Shown: positions 28,945 through 40,550, numbered from the stretch's first letter. The stretch: DNA of 64,000 bases from Girardinichthys multiradiatus (GCF_021462225.1 NC_061805.1:49948860-50012859); one strand, 5' to 3'. Program-made: numbers and translations. Notes: generated by a model from the sequence alone, not told the origin.

Positions 28945-29097
28945 GATTTAGAAAAACAATAAATGTTGTTCAGGCAGTTGTGAATTTCCAACCACCTTAA
29001 GAGTTTTATTGGTATGTCTCAATTGTGAATCCAAATAGCCAAATTTCTGTTATTTTCCACAGATCTGGAGCGTACAACTTCTCCAAGATTATATCCT

Positions 29098-29406
29098 TTA
29101 ACCTCTGAGTCCAACCGCTGCCAGGCTGCCATTCTGTTGAAGAATCGTGTCCAGCTTGCGATTCTGCTCTCTTAACATTTCAGTCTGAGTGTTGATCGCT
29201 CTGCAGACTCCATCCAACATCGCAGGCAGCTTTGGAACGCTTTGAACAGCCGCCCATGTTTTGCGAATCACTCGATAAGCCAGGTAACCACCAACTCCAA
29301 AAAGCAGAAATCCTGTTATCAAAAGTCCAAATATGTACACATCTTCTACTTCCTCGACCGACATTGTAGTCAGACACACAATCTTCCACTGCTGCCAAGA
29401 ATCCAT
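29098..29406 (-). CDS. Hypothetical small membrane protein (102 aa)
   Basis: I do not recognise this ORF. It starts at 29406 (MDSWQQWK) or, 14 codons later, at MSVEEVEDV. It has one clear membrane segment at about residues 24-46 (VYIFGLLITGFLLFGVGGYL), a basic stop-transfer stretch, and a polar helix with RAINTQTEMLREQNRKLDTI that looks amphipathic or coiled-coil. The composition looks protein-like rather than random. A minus-strand AATAAA follows about 90 bases downstream of the stop, then the primer-binding-site-like motif at 28929-28944. It could be a small host gene or a leftover of an old retroelement. No function is claimed. Confidence 0.4.
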   Translation of the reverse strand: MDSWQQWKIVCLTTMSVEEVEDVYIFGLLITGFLLFGVGGYLAYRVIRKTWAAVQSVPKLPAMLDGVCRAINTQTEMLREQNRKLDTILQQNGSLAAVGLRG

Positions 29407-29946
29407 TGTGTTTCCAGAGAAGAACGTCCCGCCTGGACAAGAGGGTCTCCTTTACCCTGTCTTCCCGTAGGAAAAAAAAAAATTTGACCAATTACGTTGA
29501 GAGACCTGCTGACCAAATCCATAATTTACAAGTTTGGAGGATATGCAAAGCGAGGCTCTGAGAAAAATACAGACAAAAGCAGAAGCAGGGATCAGCAGGG
29601 AGGGATGGAGAGAAAATGCGTGTGTCTTCCACCGAAAGCAAGAGAAAAAACCAGGTTTGAAATAAATAAAGGTTTGGATTCAGGATATTAACAATTTGCT
29701 CTCAGAACAGACTTCCCTATTCTTGCCATATTTATGCAGCAATCCGCTGTTCAACAGGTGCAAACAGTAATTATTTAATACAGGATGTAAAAATGCAAAT
29801 GTTCGGTCAATCTTTTAATAATTTTTTGTTTTACACTCATTCAGAAATCTTGATTCAGGAAGGAATTGTTTTGTTTGGATCTAATTTAGATACCATGCAG
29901 ACCAATGTAGGTCACACAAATTATCTAATTAATAAGCTGAAACATC
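29407..29946. other. Upstream region of the 102-aa ORF
   Basis: No gene or clear promoter motif. Contains an A-run near 29468-29481 and AT-rich sequence up to the TA target of copy B. Confidence 0.35.
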
Positions 29947-29948
29947 TA

Positions 29949-31156
29949 CAGGTCCTTCTCAAAATATTAGCATATTGTGATAAAGTTCATTATTTTCCAT
30001 AATGTCATGATGAAAATTTAACATTCATATATTTTAGATTCATTGCACACTAACTGAAATATTTCAGGTCTTTTATTGTCTTAATACGGATGATTTTGGC
30101 ATACAGCTCATGAAAACCCAAAATTCCTATCTCACAAAATTAGCATATTTCATCCGACCAATAAAAGAAAAGTGTTTTTAATACAAAAAACGTCAACCTT
30201 CAAATAATCATGTACAGTTATGCACTCAATACTTGGTCGGGAATCCTTTTGCAGAAATGACTGACAGACCATCACTGACTGTGGGTACTTGACACTGGAC
30301 TTCTGGCATTTTGGCATTTCCTTCTCCCCAGTCTTCCTCCAGACTCTGGCACCTTGATTTCGGAATGACATGCAGAATTTGCTTTCATCCGAAAAAAGTA
30401 CTTTGGACCACTGAGCAACAGTCCAGTGCTGCTTCTCTGTAGCCCAGGTCAGGCGCTTCTGCCGCTGTTTCTGGTTCAAAAGTGGCTTGACCTGGGGAAT
30501 GCGGCACCTGTAGCCCATTTCCTGCACACGCCTGTGCACGGTGGCTCTGGATGTTTCTACTCCAGACTCAGTCCACTGCTTCCGCAGGTCCCCCAAGGAT
30601 CTTGAATCGGCCCTTCTCCACAATCTTCCTCAGGGTCCGGTCACCTCTTCTCGTTGTGCAGCGTTTTCTGCCACACTTTTTCCTTCCCACAGACTTCCCA
30701 CTGAGGTGCCTTGATACACTCTGGGAACAGCCTATTTGTTCAGAAATGTCTTTCTGTGTCTTACCCTCTTGCTTGAGGGTGTCAATAGTGGCCTTCTGGA
30801 CAGCAGTCAGGTCGGCAGTCTTACCCATGATTGGGGTTTTGAGTGATGAACCAGGCTGGGAGTTTTAAAGGCCTCAGGAATCTTTTGCAGGTGTTTAGAG
30901 TTAACTCGTTGATTCAGATGATTAGGTTCATAGCTCGTTTAGAGACCCTTTTAATGATATGCTAATTTTGTGAGATAGGAATTTTGGGTTTTCATGAGCT
31001 GTATGCCAAAATCATCCGTATTAAGACAATAAAAGACCTGAAATATTTCAGTTAGTGTGCAATGAATCTAAAATATATGAATGTTAAATTTTCATCATTA
31101 CATTATGGAAAATAATGAACTTTATCACAATATGCTAATATTTTGAGAAGGAGCTG
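29949..31156 (-). mobile_element. Tc1-like transposon, copy B, internally deleted (1208 bp)
   Basis: TA at 29947-29948 and 31157-31158. The 200-bp inverted repeats are complete (29949-30148 and 30957-31156). One outer end reads GAGCTG in place of GACCTG. About 402 bp of transposase C-terminal coding sequence is missing at a junction near 30263-30266. It is non-autonomous but keeps both ends. Confidence 0.93.
30226..30828 (-). pseudogene. Transposase of copy B, frameshifted and deleted
   Basis: Starts normally at 30828. It shifts frame near 30598-30604, where copy A codes GRFQTLGD and this copy has one extra base and reads GRFKILGG. An earlier 3-base loss removes one Ala in CSQSAVS. The middle of the catalytic domain, with D238 and E273 of copy A, is gone in the 402-bp deletion. 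Confidence 0.9.
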
Positions 31157-31158
31157 TA

Positions 31159-33522
31159 CATGGGGGCATCTGGCAGTTATTGGCGAGTCCAACAGAAGTT
31201 GTTGGACCCATCAGGTATGTGGCATCTCACCTTGCTCTATGTTTAAACAAGACACCCCACATGCAGGGTATTAGCTTCCTGATGAATAGGGCTGCTAGAA
31301 AACTTTGCAATGGTGACAATATTGGTAAATATTGTGATGACATCATTAGTTGTGATATCTGCCTGTTTTCATAATTTCTCTCTTTCTCATCTGTGCTTCC
31401 ATAAATCTCTGACCTTTAGGATTCTGGGTGATGTCATTAGTGTCCGGAGTGAGCATCTGCTGCCGATAGACTCTCCAATTGGCTAAATATTACATTAACA
31501 TGAAAAATATAAGGTCATGTATTAGGCAGACACTATTCAGACGCCTTCATGAGGGTCACTAGAACGAGGCACGTGATGTCGCCAGGTACGGTGGAGCCAA
31601 GGTCCCACCCTGAAGCCAGGCCTGGTGGCTGGGTCACTCCTCACGGGACCCAGCTGGGCCAAGCCTGAATGAGAGACGCAAGGCCATCCCACAGTGGGCC
31701 CACCACGTGCAGTGGAACCATGATGGACAGGTGCAAAGAGGATCGGGCAGCAGACGAAGGACCGGAGGGTGTGTTCCAACTACAGGGGGATCACACTCCA
31801 CAGCCTCCCTGGCATGGCACTGCCTTAGAGATAGGGTGAGGAGCTCAGCCATCTGGGAGGAGCCCAGAGTAGAGCCACTGCTCCTCCACATTGAGAGGAG
31901 TCAGTTGAGGTGGCTTGGGCATCTGTATTGGAGGCCTCCTGAATGCCTATTCCAGGCACGTCCCACAGGAAGGAGGCCCAGGGTCGGCCCAGGGTCGGCC
32001 CAGGACATGCTGGGGGGGGACTATGTCTCGGCTGGCCTGGGAACGCCTTGGACTCCCCCCGGAGGAGCTGAAGGAGATGTCTGGGAAGAGGGAAGTCTGG
32101 GCATCTGTGCTGAGTCCCCAGGGTTTAGAAAGCTCTTCTTTAGATTTTGGTGGTCTTTTATTTTGTCCTCTATGAAGGTTTTCCCACACTGTGTCAATGG
32201 AGTTCAGTTTTTGACTCTGGGAAAGTGAATTCATAAGCTGTTGTGGTTTAGTGCTTAAAAAGTTCAAGGTCTTGGAGACTAAATACAAGTCATACCAAAA
32301 CATGTTTTATTCTTCTGTGGCCTCATAGTTGCTCAGGAGAAACAATCATTGCCAAAAAAGAACTAAAAGAACAAAAACCCTTAATTAAATCAGTTGGCTT
32401 CCTTTCATAGATAGTTTTTGACCAGTTGGCATTATAATCTGAGTTAGACTGTCCTGTATTTCATTTTAGGACCAGTTTGGAATGTGTATGAGCTACCGAA
32501 CCCTGTTGGCGGTCAGACGTCTCGGAGCTCCCCTGAATCCTTATTTCCCCAGAAGCGTCCACCACTGTTTCCAACACTATCTCTTAAAGAAATGACTCTC
32601 AAACTGTTCTATACTTTCAACACTTTTATTCTAAATAAGGCAGAGGAATGGTTGCAGAGATCAGCGCTGATGGTTCCCGTCCTTAACCTGTTCGGTGATT
32701 GAAGTGACGAAACAGCCTCCAAAGAAGGTCACACATGGTTTTTATGTCTGGTACTCCCTCCATGGGATGTACACCCCCTTAGTGTTTATCAGTAGACTAT
32801 GTGTCACCATTCTGGTGACTATCTGATAGAATGTGTAATAGCAGGTGTCCAACCCTAAATCTAAGTGTGGCTGCAGCATTCAAATCCTCCGGTTACAGAG
32901 CATCCCACAATCAAACCCGATGCGCTAAACTTTATGTCAAACTGTAGGTCATTTGTGCTTATGACGTGCGTCATTGAGGATTATTATCCTATCCTAAGAA
33001 AAGTGACAACATTAGCATTCATACTTTATCATTGTGGTCTGTGTGTAGAAGCTCATTTATAATTAATAGTAAGCAAGGTTATTCCTAACAACTACGTGTC
33101 ATCTCTTTATATGACTGGACTGCATTGATATGAATTTGATTTTTTTGTTTATTTCTGAATAAATGAAAATGAAATGAAGCTGCTTTTCTTCTAAAGTACC
33201 TTGAGATGACCTTTGAGTGTAGTGGCACTATGCAAATAAACCTAAATAGAATTAAATACAGTATTTTAAATAGTTATTGTCTCAGTAGTGTATATAATTA
33301 AAAAATGTGGCAAAAAACATTATAATTAATTAAATAAACTTTTAAGGTAAAATATTAGACCATTAAAGTGAAAACTGATATCTTTCATAGTAAAAGCTGG
33401 GCTGTTGGAAAGTTTAAAAGTCCAGTTTTAGGTAAAATAATAAAATATAATCAGCTGGACTGTGATCCTCCAACGTGTCCTGCTTGTAGACCCTGTCAAT
33501 ACGTCTCTATTCCACATTGGTT
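31159..33522. other. Intergenic with a LINE remnant
   Basis: Apart from the LINE piece at 31530-32130 no gene was recognised. AT-rich unique-looking sequence occupies about 32130-33450, upstream of tor2a. Confidence 0.35.
31530..32130 (+). mobile_element. Non-LTR retrotransposon (LINE) 3' remnant
   Basis: The plus frame holds WHCLRDRVRSSAIWEEP, VEPLLLHIERSQLRWLGHL and TGRRPR, the end of the ORF2-type protein of a family very common in fish. In another frame RLAWERLGLPPEELKE continues the match, so it is frameshifted. It is GC-richer than its surroundings. Family name not assigned. Confidence 0.65.
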
Positions 33523-33538
33523 CTGGGAGATGTAGTCC
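33523..33538 (+). promoter_or_regulatory. ZNF143/STAF-type promoter motif of tor2a
   Basis: CTGGGAGATGTAGTCC fits the ZNF143/THAP11 site (TGGGA-N-TGTAGT), 122 bases before the tor2a ATG. This motif is frequent in TATA-less promoters. Confidence 0.5.
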
Positions 33539-33569
33539 TTTTTGTCGGGATGTTCGGCATATCTGTATT

Positions 33570-33579
33570 ACTTCCGGTT
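33570..33579 (+). promoter_or_regulatory. ETS-type promoter motif of tor2a
   Basis: ACTTCCGGTT is a canonical ETS/GABP core, 81 bases before the tor2a ATG. No TATA box is seen. With the ZNF143 site it suggests a broadly active promoter. Confidence 0.45.
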
Positions 33580-33659
33580 TGCTGTCAGAACTACAAGCCG
33601 GCCGGCGGCGCTTTAAGGAATCGACAGGCGGTTTTTCAGTCAGGCAGCAGGAAGCCAAA

Positions 33660-36600
33660 ATGCTGGCCGTCCTGTCTGTGCTGCTGTTGTTCAGCTCCGG
33701 GCCGGTCTGCTGCGTTCTCCAGAACCTTTACTGCGCCTTCTCAGACAGCTGTGACTGCGACTTCAAGCCCAGAGTCAAAGGTGAGTTTGGTGGTGTTTGT
33801 TGACAGCTACATGTTAGCAGGCGGCTAACAGGGCAGCAGGACAACCTCCAGACAGAGGAGCTAACTGTAGCCTGAACTGTAGCCTGAACTGTAGCCTGAA
33901 CTGTAGCTTGAACTGTAGCCTGAACTGTAGCTTGAACTGTAGCCTGAACTGTAGCCTGAACTGTAGCCTGAACTGTAGCCTGAACTGTAGCTTGAACTGT
34001 AGCCTGAACTGTAGCCTGAACTGTAGCTTGAACTGTAGCTTGAACTGTAGCCTGAACTGTAGCCTGAACTGTAGCTTGAACTGTAGCCTGAACTGTAGCC
34101 TGAACTGTAGCTTGAACTGTAGCCTGAACTGTAGCCTGAACTGTAGCTTGAACTGTAGCCTGAACTGTAGCCTGAACTGTAGCTTGAACTGTAGCCTGAA
34201 CTGTAGCCTGAACTGTAGCCTGAACTGTAGCTTGAACTGTAGCCTGAACTGTAGCCTGAACTGTAGCTTGAACTGTAGCCTGAACTGTAGCCTGAACTGT
34301 AGCCTGAACTGTAGCCTGAACTGTAGCCTGAACTGTAGCCTGAACTGTAGCCTGAACTGTAGCCTGAACTGTAGCTTGAACTGTAGCCTGAACTGTAGCT
34401 TGAACTGTAGCTTGAACTGTAGCCTGAACTGTAGCTTGAACTGTAGCCTGAACTGTAGCCTGAACTGTAGCCTGAACTGTAGCCTGAACTGTAGCTTGAA
34501 CTGTAGCCTGAACTGTAGCTTGAACTGTAGCTTGAACTGTAGCTTGAACTGTAGCCTGAACTGTAGCTTGAACTGTAGCCTGAACTGTAGCTTGAACTGT
34601 AGCCTGAACTGTAGCTTGAACTGTAGCCTGAACTGTAGCTTGAACTGTAGCCTGAACTGTAGCTTGAACTGTAGCCTGAACTGTAGCTTGAACTGTAGCC
34701 CGAACTGTAGCCCGAACTGTAGCCTGAACTGTAGCTTGAACTGTAGCTTGAACTGTAGCCTGAACTGTAGCTTGAACTGTAGCTTGAACTGTAGCTTGAA
34801 CTGTAGCTTGAACTGTAGCCTGAACTGTAGCCTGAACTGTAGCTTGAACTGTAGCTTGAACTGTAGCTTGAACTGTAGCCTGAACTGTAGCTTGAACTGT
34901 AGCCTGAACTGTAGGCTGAACTGGCTCAGATGTATTAATGTCGTCTTGTTCTGACTGATATTTCCAACCCTGTTCAGAAGAAGCTTTTTGGAGAAGAGGT
35001 GAAAGATCTTTAGTAAATAAGACAAGAAGTCCAAGTAATGTAACACTTAGCATTGTTGAATCTACACCAGCTTATGTGTTTCACTGACACAGATGTTTTG
35101 TAAATCTGAGATATAAACACCTGTTATAGCCCAACCAATCAAGGCATGAAGTCAGTTATGAACAGGAGACAGCATAGCCGGTCCATCAGCACCATCCAGA
35201 CTGAGCAGGAAGGGCTCACAGGTTCGGGTGGGATTGTCCTAATAGACATCCTGTATGTTCTTGATGTGGAATCTGTTTATGACTGGATTGACTTGGCACT
35301 GTATAAATAAACTTAACTGAATTATGTCACAAAACAAACTATTTAATTAGAATGAATATGTAAATGGACTTTTAAATGGTCCCAGGATCATGTATGTACA
35401 CTCTAGGGCTGCAACTAACGATTATTCTGCTAATCGATAAATCTGTTGACTATTTTTTTGGATTAATCAAATAATAATCAGATAGCAAAAGATGCTTGAA
35501 AGAAGTTTTTTTTTTAGAATTTGAACCAGGTAAAGCTAATATGCTACTTGAGGAGTTCTAGATGGAGCATATTTACAGACAAAGGTTTTTCATCTTAAAT
35601 CCAAAATGTATATATTTTTTGTACAGTTTTAGCCCTATTACTGCTCTAATTGGGTTGTTCTAGGCATGTTTTAGAGTCTGTAAACTCCAGTTAATGATTA
35701 TTCAATTACTAAATTAGCTGATGATTATTTCTATTAATTGATTGATCAGAATTAATCTGATTAATTGTTTCAGCCCTAATACACTCATAAGAAGTAATTA
35801 TGACACCGTACTAAATATTAAGGTACTTTAACAAGACATGTTCACATGTTGATGTGTAATCTTATTCTTTCATTATCTCTGGGAAAGAAAGGGATTTAAT
35901 TCCAGTTAAATTTAAAAATTGTGTATTCTAGTTGAGGAAGAAGGTACGGCCCCTTCCTTCAACAGCTCACCTTACGTCCTTTGGCTTCAGTAGCTTGGAT
36001 GAGAGGCTTCTTGTAGCCATCTACCGTCTCTGACATCAGTCTGAGAAAAGGTTTGTCTTCACTTGCAGCTGTGAGACTTTTGAGGGGTTTCCTGCATGTT
36101 CAGCCCATTTTAATTCACCACACAGCATCTCAGTGAGATCAATATCTGGTCTTTGACTTGGCTCAGGACTTTCCATTTCCTGATTCTCAGCCAGTCTTTG
36201 GTGGATTAGCTGCTTTGTTTTGGGTCGTTGTCATATTTTATGGTCCAGTTATGCTTCACCTTAAATTTATTTTTCTATCTTCTGATAAACGGTAGAGTTC
36301 ATGGTGGATTCTGCAACCTAAACTATGACACTTCCACCTCTGTGCTTCATAGTTGGCATGAGGCTCTTTTCCCAGAATGCTGTATTTGTCTCACGCCAAA
36401 CATGTCCTCTGTTCCGGTGTCCAAATATTTTTAGCTTAGACTAAAGAACATATTCCAGAGGTTCTGGTCTTTGCCTTTGTTCTCTCTGGCAAACGTCAGT
36501 CCGGCCTTCATGTTATTTCTGACCGTACAGATATACACTTTCATATCCATAGCAGCAAACCCTGCTGCAGGTTCTATGATGACATCTTAGGGATTTTGGA

Positions 36601-39600
36601 CACTTCTTTTAGCCTCTTGCTGTCTGCTCTCTGGGTGAACTTGCTTGGACAGCCAGACCTGGCTTACACAAGAATGGCTGAGACCTCTAACCAGGCTCAG
36701 AAGCTGCTTCACTCTTCTTCCTGAAGGCCATTAGACAGATCACTGGATATCACCCTGGTGTTCACTCTCACTTCAACAGTCAGGAGCACCAACCTAAATG
36801 TCTGAGGTTTAAACAGATCACCTCCTTCAAAATAAGAAACAATGTATATTTTTTTTAGAAATCAGTGAAACATTCAGCAAAGAGCTTTTTGATGAATGTT
36901 CTGTTTTAGTGGTTAGAAAATATCTTAGTTAACTTCCCTTTACGTGACCAAAGGTCATGTTGGTTAGTCTATCCACATTACAGACATCAACAGAAAACAT
37001 GCTGCTTTGATACAGAAACTTATTCAGCTCACATTATTTTTCAAAGTAAACGTAGTTAAATAAAGACTGGCTGCTTTCTAATGGAGGGGCTGGAAGTTAT
37101 TGTTTCATCAACCTCCAAAGAAAAGTCTTCATCCATGTTTCACAGACAGATATTTTGTTGCTACTAAGTTTTGCAGAAAAATCTTAAGCTGCTGTGAAGA
37201 AAAACTCAGGACACCTAAAAATGTCAAGCCTGTGCCAGGATCTCCTAGATATTATTCAGCCAAGGGATCAGGCTGCCACCAGTGCAGAGCTTGCTCATGA
37301 TTGGCAGCAGGCAGGTGTAAGTGTTTCTTCACACACAATGACGTGCAGGTGTTAAGGTCAGCATAGAAGCATCGTCTCTCCAATATTGGCTCCTGTGGTC
37401 ATGCAGATCTCCAGATTTTAATCCCATCAAAAAACGGTTGATGCGTTCCATAAATTTGTATTTCACAATAAAAGCCTCTGGATGTTAGGTAGTGTTGACC
37501 ATTGAACTTTAGTGTTTCTTAGAAACATCTAACAGCACTGAAGCGGTGAACTTTGTGAAAAGGACTTTTCTTTGTCAGTCTTGAAACGTTTGACCACAAC
37601 AAATAAAACCAGACTTCTGATGACCACTGAGGATGTTCTGACATTCAGCTGTGAGCCAAGCGTTTAGTGGGAGACAAATGTCCAGCATTAACTTGTCCTT
37701 TACTTTGTGTTCTGGCTGGCAGACTTGGAGTGGGACCTCTACAAGAATGTCTTCGGTCAGCATCTTGCTCAGGACATCGTCTCAGAAGAAGTGGCCAGGT
37801 TTCTCCTTAATAAGAGCCCTGATCAGCCCCTGGTGCTGTCTTTCCATGGTTCCACGGGGACCGGGAAGACACTGGTCAGCACCATGCTGGGAAATCACTT
37901 GTACGGCTCAGCGATGAGCAGCCCATTTGTCCACCAGTTTGTTCCCACGCTTCACTTCCCTTCAGCCGAGCGGGTCAACCAATACAGGGTGAGTCAGTCG
38001 CTTCCTGCAAACGGCCGTCAGTCTGAGCTGAACATCAGGAGACAGAAGCTGCTCAGATCTAGAAAACGGGGTGTCTTCTCTGGGTTACAGGAGGAGTTGA
38101 AGAGCTGGGTGAAAGGAAACCTGACGGGTTGTGCTCGCTCTGTCTTCATTTTTGATGAGATGGAGAAGATGCCTCCAGGCCTGATCGACGTCCTGGAGCC
38201 CTTCTTGGGTCCATCCCACGTTGTGTTCCGCACCAACTACCGAAAGGCCATCTACATCTTCATAAGGTACAGAAACAACCAGCCAAGCAACAGCAAGTAT
38301 TACACACTGACAACTTCTGGTTCTTGGCTTCTGTTTCTCTGCAGCACCGCAGGACAGGAGGTGATAACCCAAGTGGTTCTGGAGAACCGGCAGGCTGGAC
38401 AGGAAAGAGATGAGATCAAGCTGTCTCATCTGCAGGAAGCCCTCGCACAAGAGGTTTACAACAACAAAACAAGTAGGAGACATCTCAGAGGGTTAGAAAA
38501 ACACCTTCAGAAGGAAGCCTGTGATGTTCTGACCATCTGCTGGGAAAGCACCAGCAGAACCTTTTTATGCTTTTACAGGCTTGTTAGAACAGATGCATCC
38601 CAATAAATTCACCTATAATTGAAAGGTGAATCTATTCGATTAAATATCTTCATTACACACACACCGATTTATTTAAGGTGTTTGTTTCTTGCTCACAGCG
38701 AATGAAAGCTAAACTTTTGGTTTCTAGGAAAGTTAGAATGTCACATCAGACAAATGAAAAAGGATTTTAATACAGAACCAAGGACTGACTGAGCAGCTGG
38801 TTTATCTACTGCTCAGTATCTGCACTCAGCATCTGGTTGGGGCTCCTTTTGCATGAACTACCGCATCAATGCGGCGTGGCATGGAGGAGATCAGCCTGCG
38901 GTTTCGCTGAGGTGTGATGAAAGCCCGGGTTGCTTGAATAGCAACCTTCAGGTCATCTACATTGTTTCTGGTGTCTCTCATCTTCTCCTAGATACTCCAT
39001 AGATTCTCTGTGGGGTTCGGGTCAGACCTGTTTGCTGGTCAGTCCAGTACACTGATGCCATGTCATTAAAGCTGGTATTGGTACCTGGGGTAATGTGAGC
39101 TTTTCAGCAGAAGGCAGGATGAAGTGGTCTTAAATGTCCTGGTAGATGGCTGCATTGTCTGTGGACTTCAGAAAACCCAGTGGACCAGAACCAGCAGATG
39201 ACATGGCCCAAATTATCACTGACTGTGGAAACTTTACACTTGATGTTTGACTGAAATTACAGAAAGAAATGAACTTTTCAATGATATTGTGATTTATTGA
39301 GATGCATCTAAAAGTTCTCATCAGTGTTGTTGTTTTCTCGATATTTCTGTTAAAGCAGAAGATCGTGAAGCTGGTTCTGAGCTGAGCTTATCTCTCCAGG
39401 TGGTCTCTTCCAGTCCAGCATCATCCAGCAGAAGCTCATCACTCGCTTCGTTCCCTTCCTGCCGCTGACCCGGACCCATGTGGAGCGCTGCGTTCGTTCG
39501 CAGCTCTGCCAGCGGGGCATCTGTAACCGCAGCGACGTGGTGGAGGCGGTCGGAGGAGACATGATCTACACTCCCGCCGAGGGACGGTACTTCTCCACCA

Positions 39601-39644
39601 CGGGCTGTAAAACGGTCTCTGCAAAGATCAGCGTCTTCCTGTGA
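33660..39644 (+). CDS. tor2a: Torsin-2A-like AAA+ ATPase, five exons, complete
   Basis: Torsins are ER-lumen AAA+ proteins activated by LAP1/LULL1-type partners. Exons: 33660-33780, 37723-37988, 38091-38266, 38345-38472, 39400-39644; introns are GT-AG and phases match, giving 311 aa, the usual size. Residues 1-20 form a signal peptide. A Cys-rich DSCDCDF segment follows. Walker A is GSTGTGKT at 83-90 (human torsins mostly end Asn or Ser here), a conserved glycosylation site NLT at 139-141, Walker B FIFDEMEK at 148-155, and the torsin-specific sensor-2 Cys motif TGCK at 298-301. The ATG sits in AAAATGC after an ETS/ZNF143 promoter. TOR2A is chosen over TOR1/3 because sh2d3c lies directly upstream on the same strand, as in human. 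Intron 1 holds a minisatellite and a MITE; intron 4 a Tc1 remnant. Confidence 0.93.
33866..34924. repeat. Minisatellite, 12-bp unit, about 88 copies, in tor2a intron 1
   Basis: Tandem TGTAGCCTGAAC and TGTAGCTTGAAC units, with two adjacent CCCG variants near 34698-34723 and a GGCTG unit at the end. As 12 is a multiple of three, several frames stay open on both strands and give repetitive frames of several hundred codons that are not genes. It begins about 86 bases after the exon 1 donor. Confidence 0.97.
34925..35403. other. tor2a intron 1, nothing recognised
   Basis: Unique-looking intronic sequence between the 12-bp array and the MITE. Confidence 0.4.
35404..35778. mobile_element. hAT-type MITE (375 bp) with 8-bp target duplication
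   Basis: Starts TAGGGCTGCAACTAACGATT and ends TTTCAGCCCTA; the outer 8 bases are perfect inverted repeats. Flanks GTACACTC (35396-35403) and ATACACTC (35779-35786) match at seven of eight positions, fitting the 8-bp duplication made by hAT transposases. It has no coding capacity. Confidence 0.8.
36110..36545 (-). mobile_element. DNA-transposon remnant (Tc1-like) in tor2a intron 1
   Basis: Blocks such as 'ggtctttgacttggctcagg', 'gtttgttttgggtcgttgtc'-like wording and 'acacttccacctctgtgctt' follow the order of a minus-strand Tc1-like transposase gene. It is worn with many stops; no ends found. Confidence 0.45.
37140..37500 (+). mobile_element. DNA-transposon remnant in tor2a intron 1
   Basis: 'gatctccagattttaatccc' reads SPDFNPI on the plus strand, the region around the third catalytic residue of Tc1-like transposases, but with Lys where Glu is expected. 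Only a scrap. Confidence 0.3.
38830..39260 (-). mobile_element. Tc1-like remnant in tor2a intron 4
   Basis: 'caatgcggcgtggcatggag' and 'agattctctgtggggttcgg' correspond block by block to the C-terminal transposase coding of copy A's relatives but are clearly diverged. Only the last part of the gene is left; no inverted repeats at full length. Confidence 0.65.
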
Positions 39645-40548
39645 GTCGGAGCGAGGCGGTTGTTGAGGTTTGACTGGAAGTAAAGCTCCTCTGGTTTTTC
39701 TTTGCTGGTGAACAAGAGGACAGATGGCGTGCAGGAAGCGTTCCTGACCAGACAGGATTCGAACCGTTGACCTGCTGCTCATGGATAACAAGAGGGTAAA
39801 ACCTCTCTGACCTCAGTCATTGAAAACAGAAAGAAACCAAAAATGCAGCATCCCTGGAACGTTGAGGAAGTGAACTGTATCGCTAGGGTTTGCTGCTGCT
39901 TCAGAGACCTTCATGAGCTGAACCAGGAGTCTATCTCTGACCAAACATTAGATGCTGCAGCTGTTTCAGGTCATCAGGTTGTTTTTTTTAAGTTGTTTTA
40001 TTTATCAGATTTAATTTATTTATGCTCTGTCCAAACCGTCCCTCGGCTTCCAGAGGACTGCAGGCATCCCAGAGTTGTTTGGCGCCATCATTATAAGATT
40101 GAGCACTGCAGGGATGCAGAGGAGCCGCGAGTCTTTGCTTTGCCTCTATTCCATAAGTTGTTATTTTTACAGAAAGGGATTAGAGATCTGAATGTACCAC
40201 AATGAAACAGTTTTAATGTCGAGATGTTTTAAACTATAAAGAGTTTTTTTCCCCTGAGATTTTCACTGTTGTGAAGTAAAATAATGCTTTAGATGGATTT
40301 ATTCAAAACTGAATGCATTCCGTCATCTTGGAAGGAAAAACTGATGAGCTGAATATTTAGACTAAGAAACGCCAAAGCGGACTGAAGCATGTAGGATCCA
40401 AATGTTTCAGGAGCACATCATTACTTCTACCACCAGGTGGCAGCAAAGACCGATTTTGCCAAAAAAGACCAATGAGGTGACCACGAGTTAACCTGGAGCT
40501 GGGTGTGTTTTCACTCACCTTCCTTCGTGTTATTAATTGTATTTAGTT
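39645..40548 (+). other. tor2a 3' flank
   Basis: Probable 3' untranslated region and intergenic DNA. No clear AATAAA was recognised. A 120-codon frame at 39843-40205 has no known domain and is probably chance. Confidence 0.4.
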
Positions 40549-40550
40549 TA

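Noticed and set aside
33866..34924. CRISPR-like array
   Set aside because: Pure direct tandem units with no unique spacers, in a vertebrate genome. The same holds for the arrays at 52.4-56.1 and 61.2-61.8 kb.
33728..35053. 441- and 410-codon minus ORFs and a 348-codon plus ORF in tor2a intron 1
   Set aside because: Products of the 12-bp minisatellite, open in several frames because 12 is a multiple of three.
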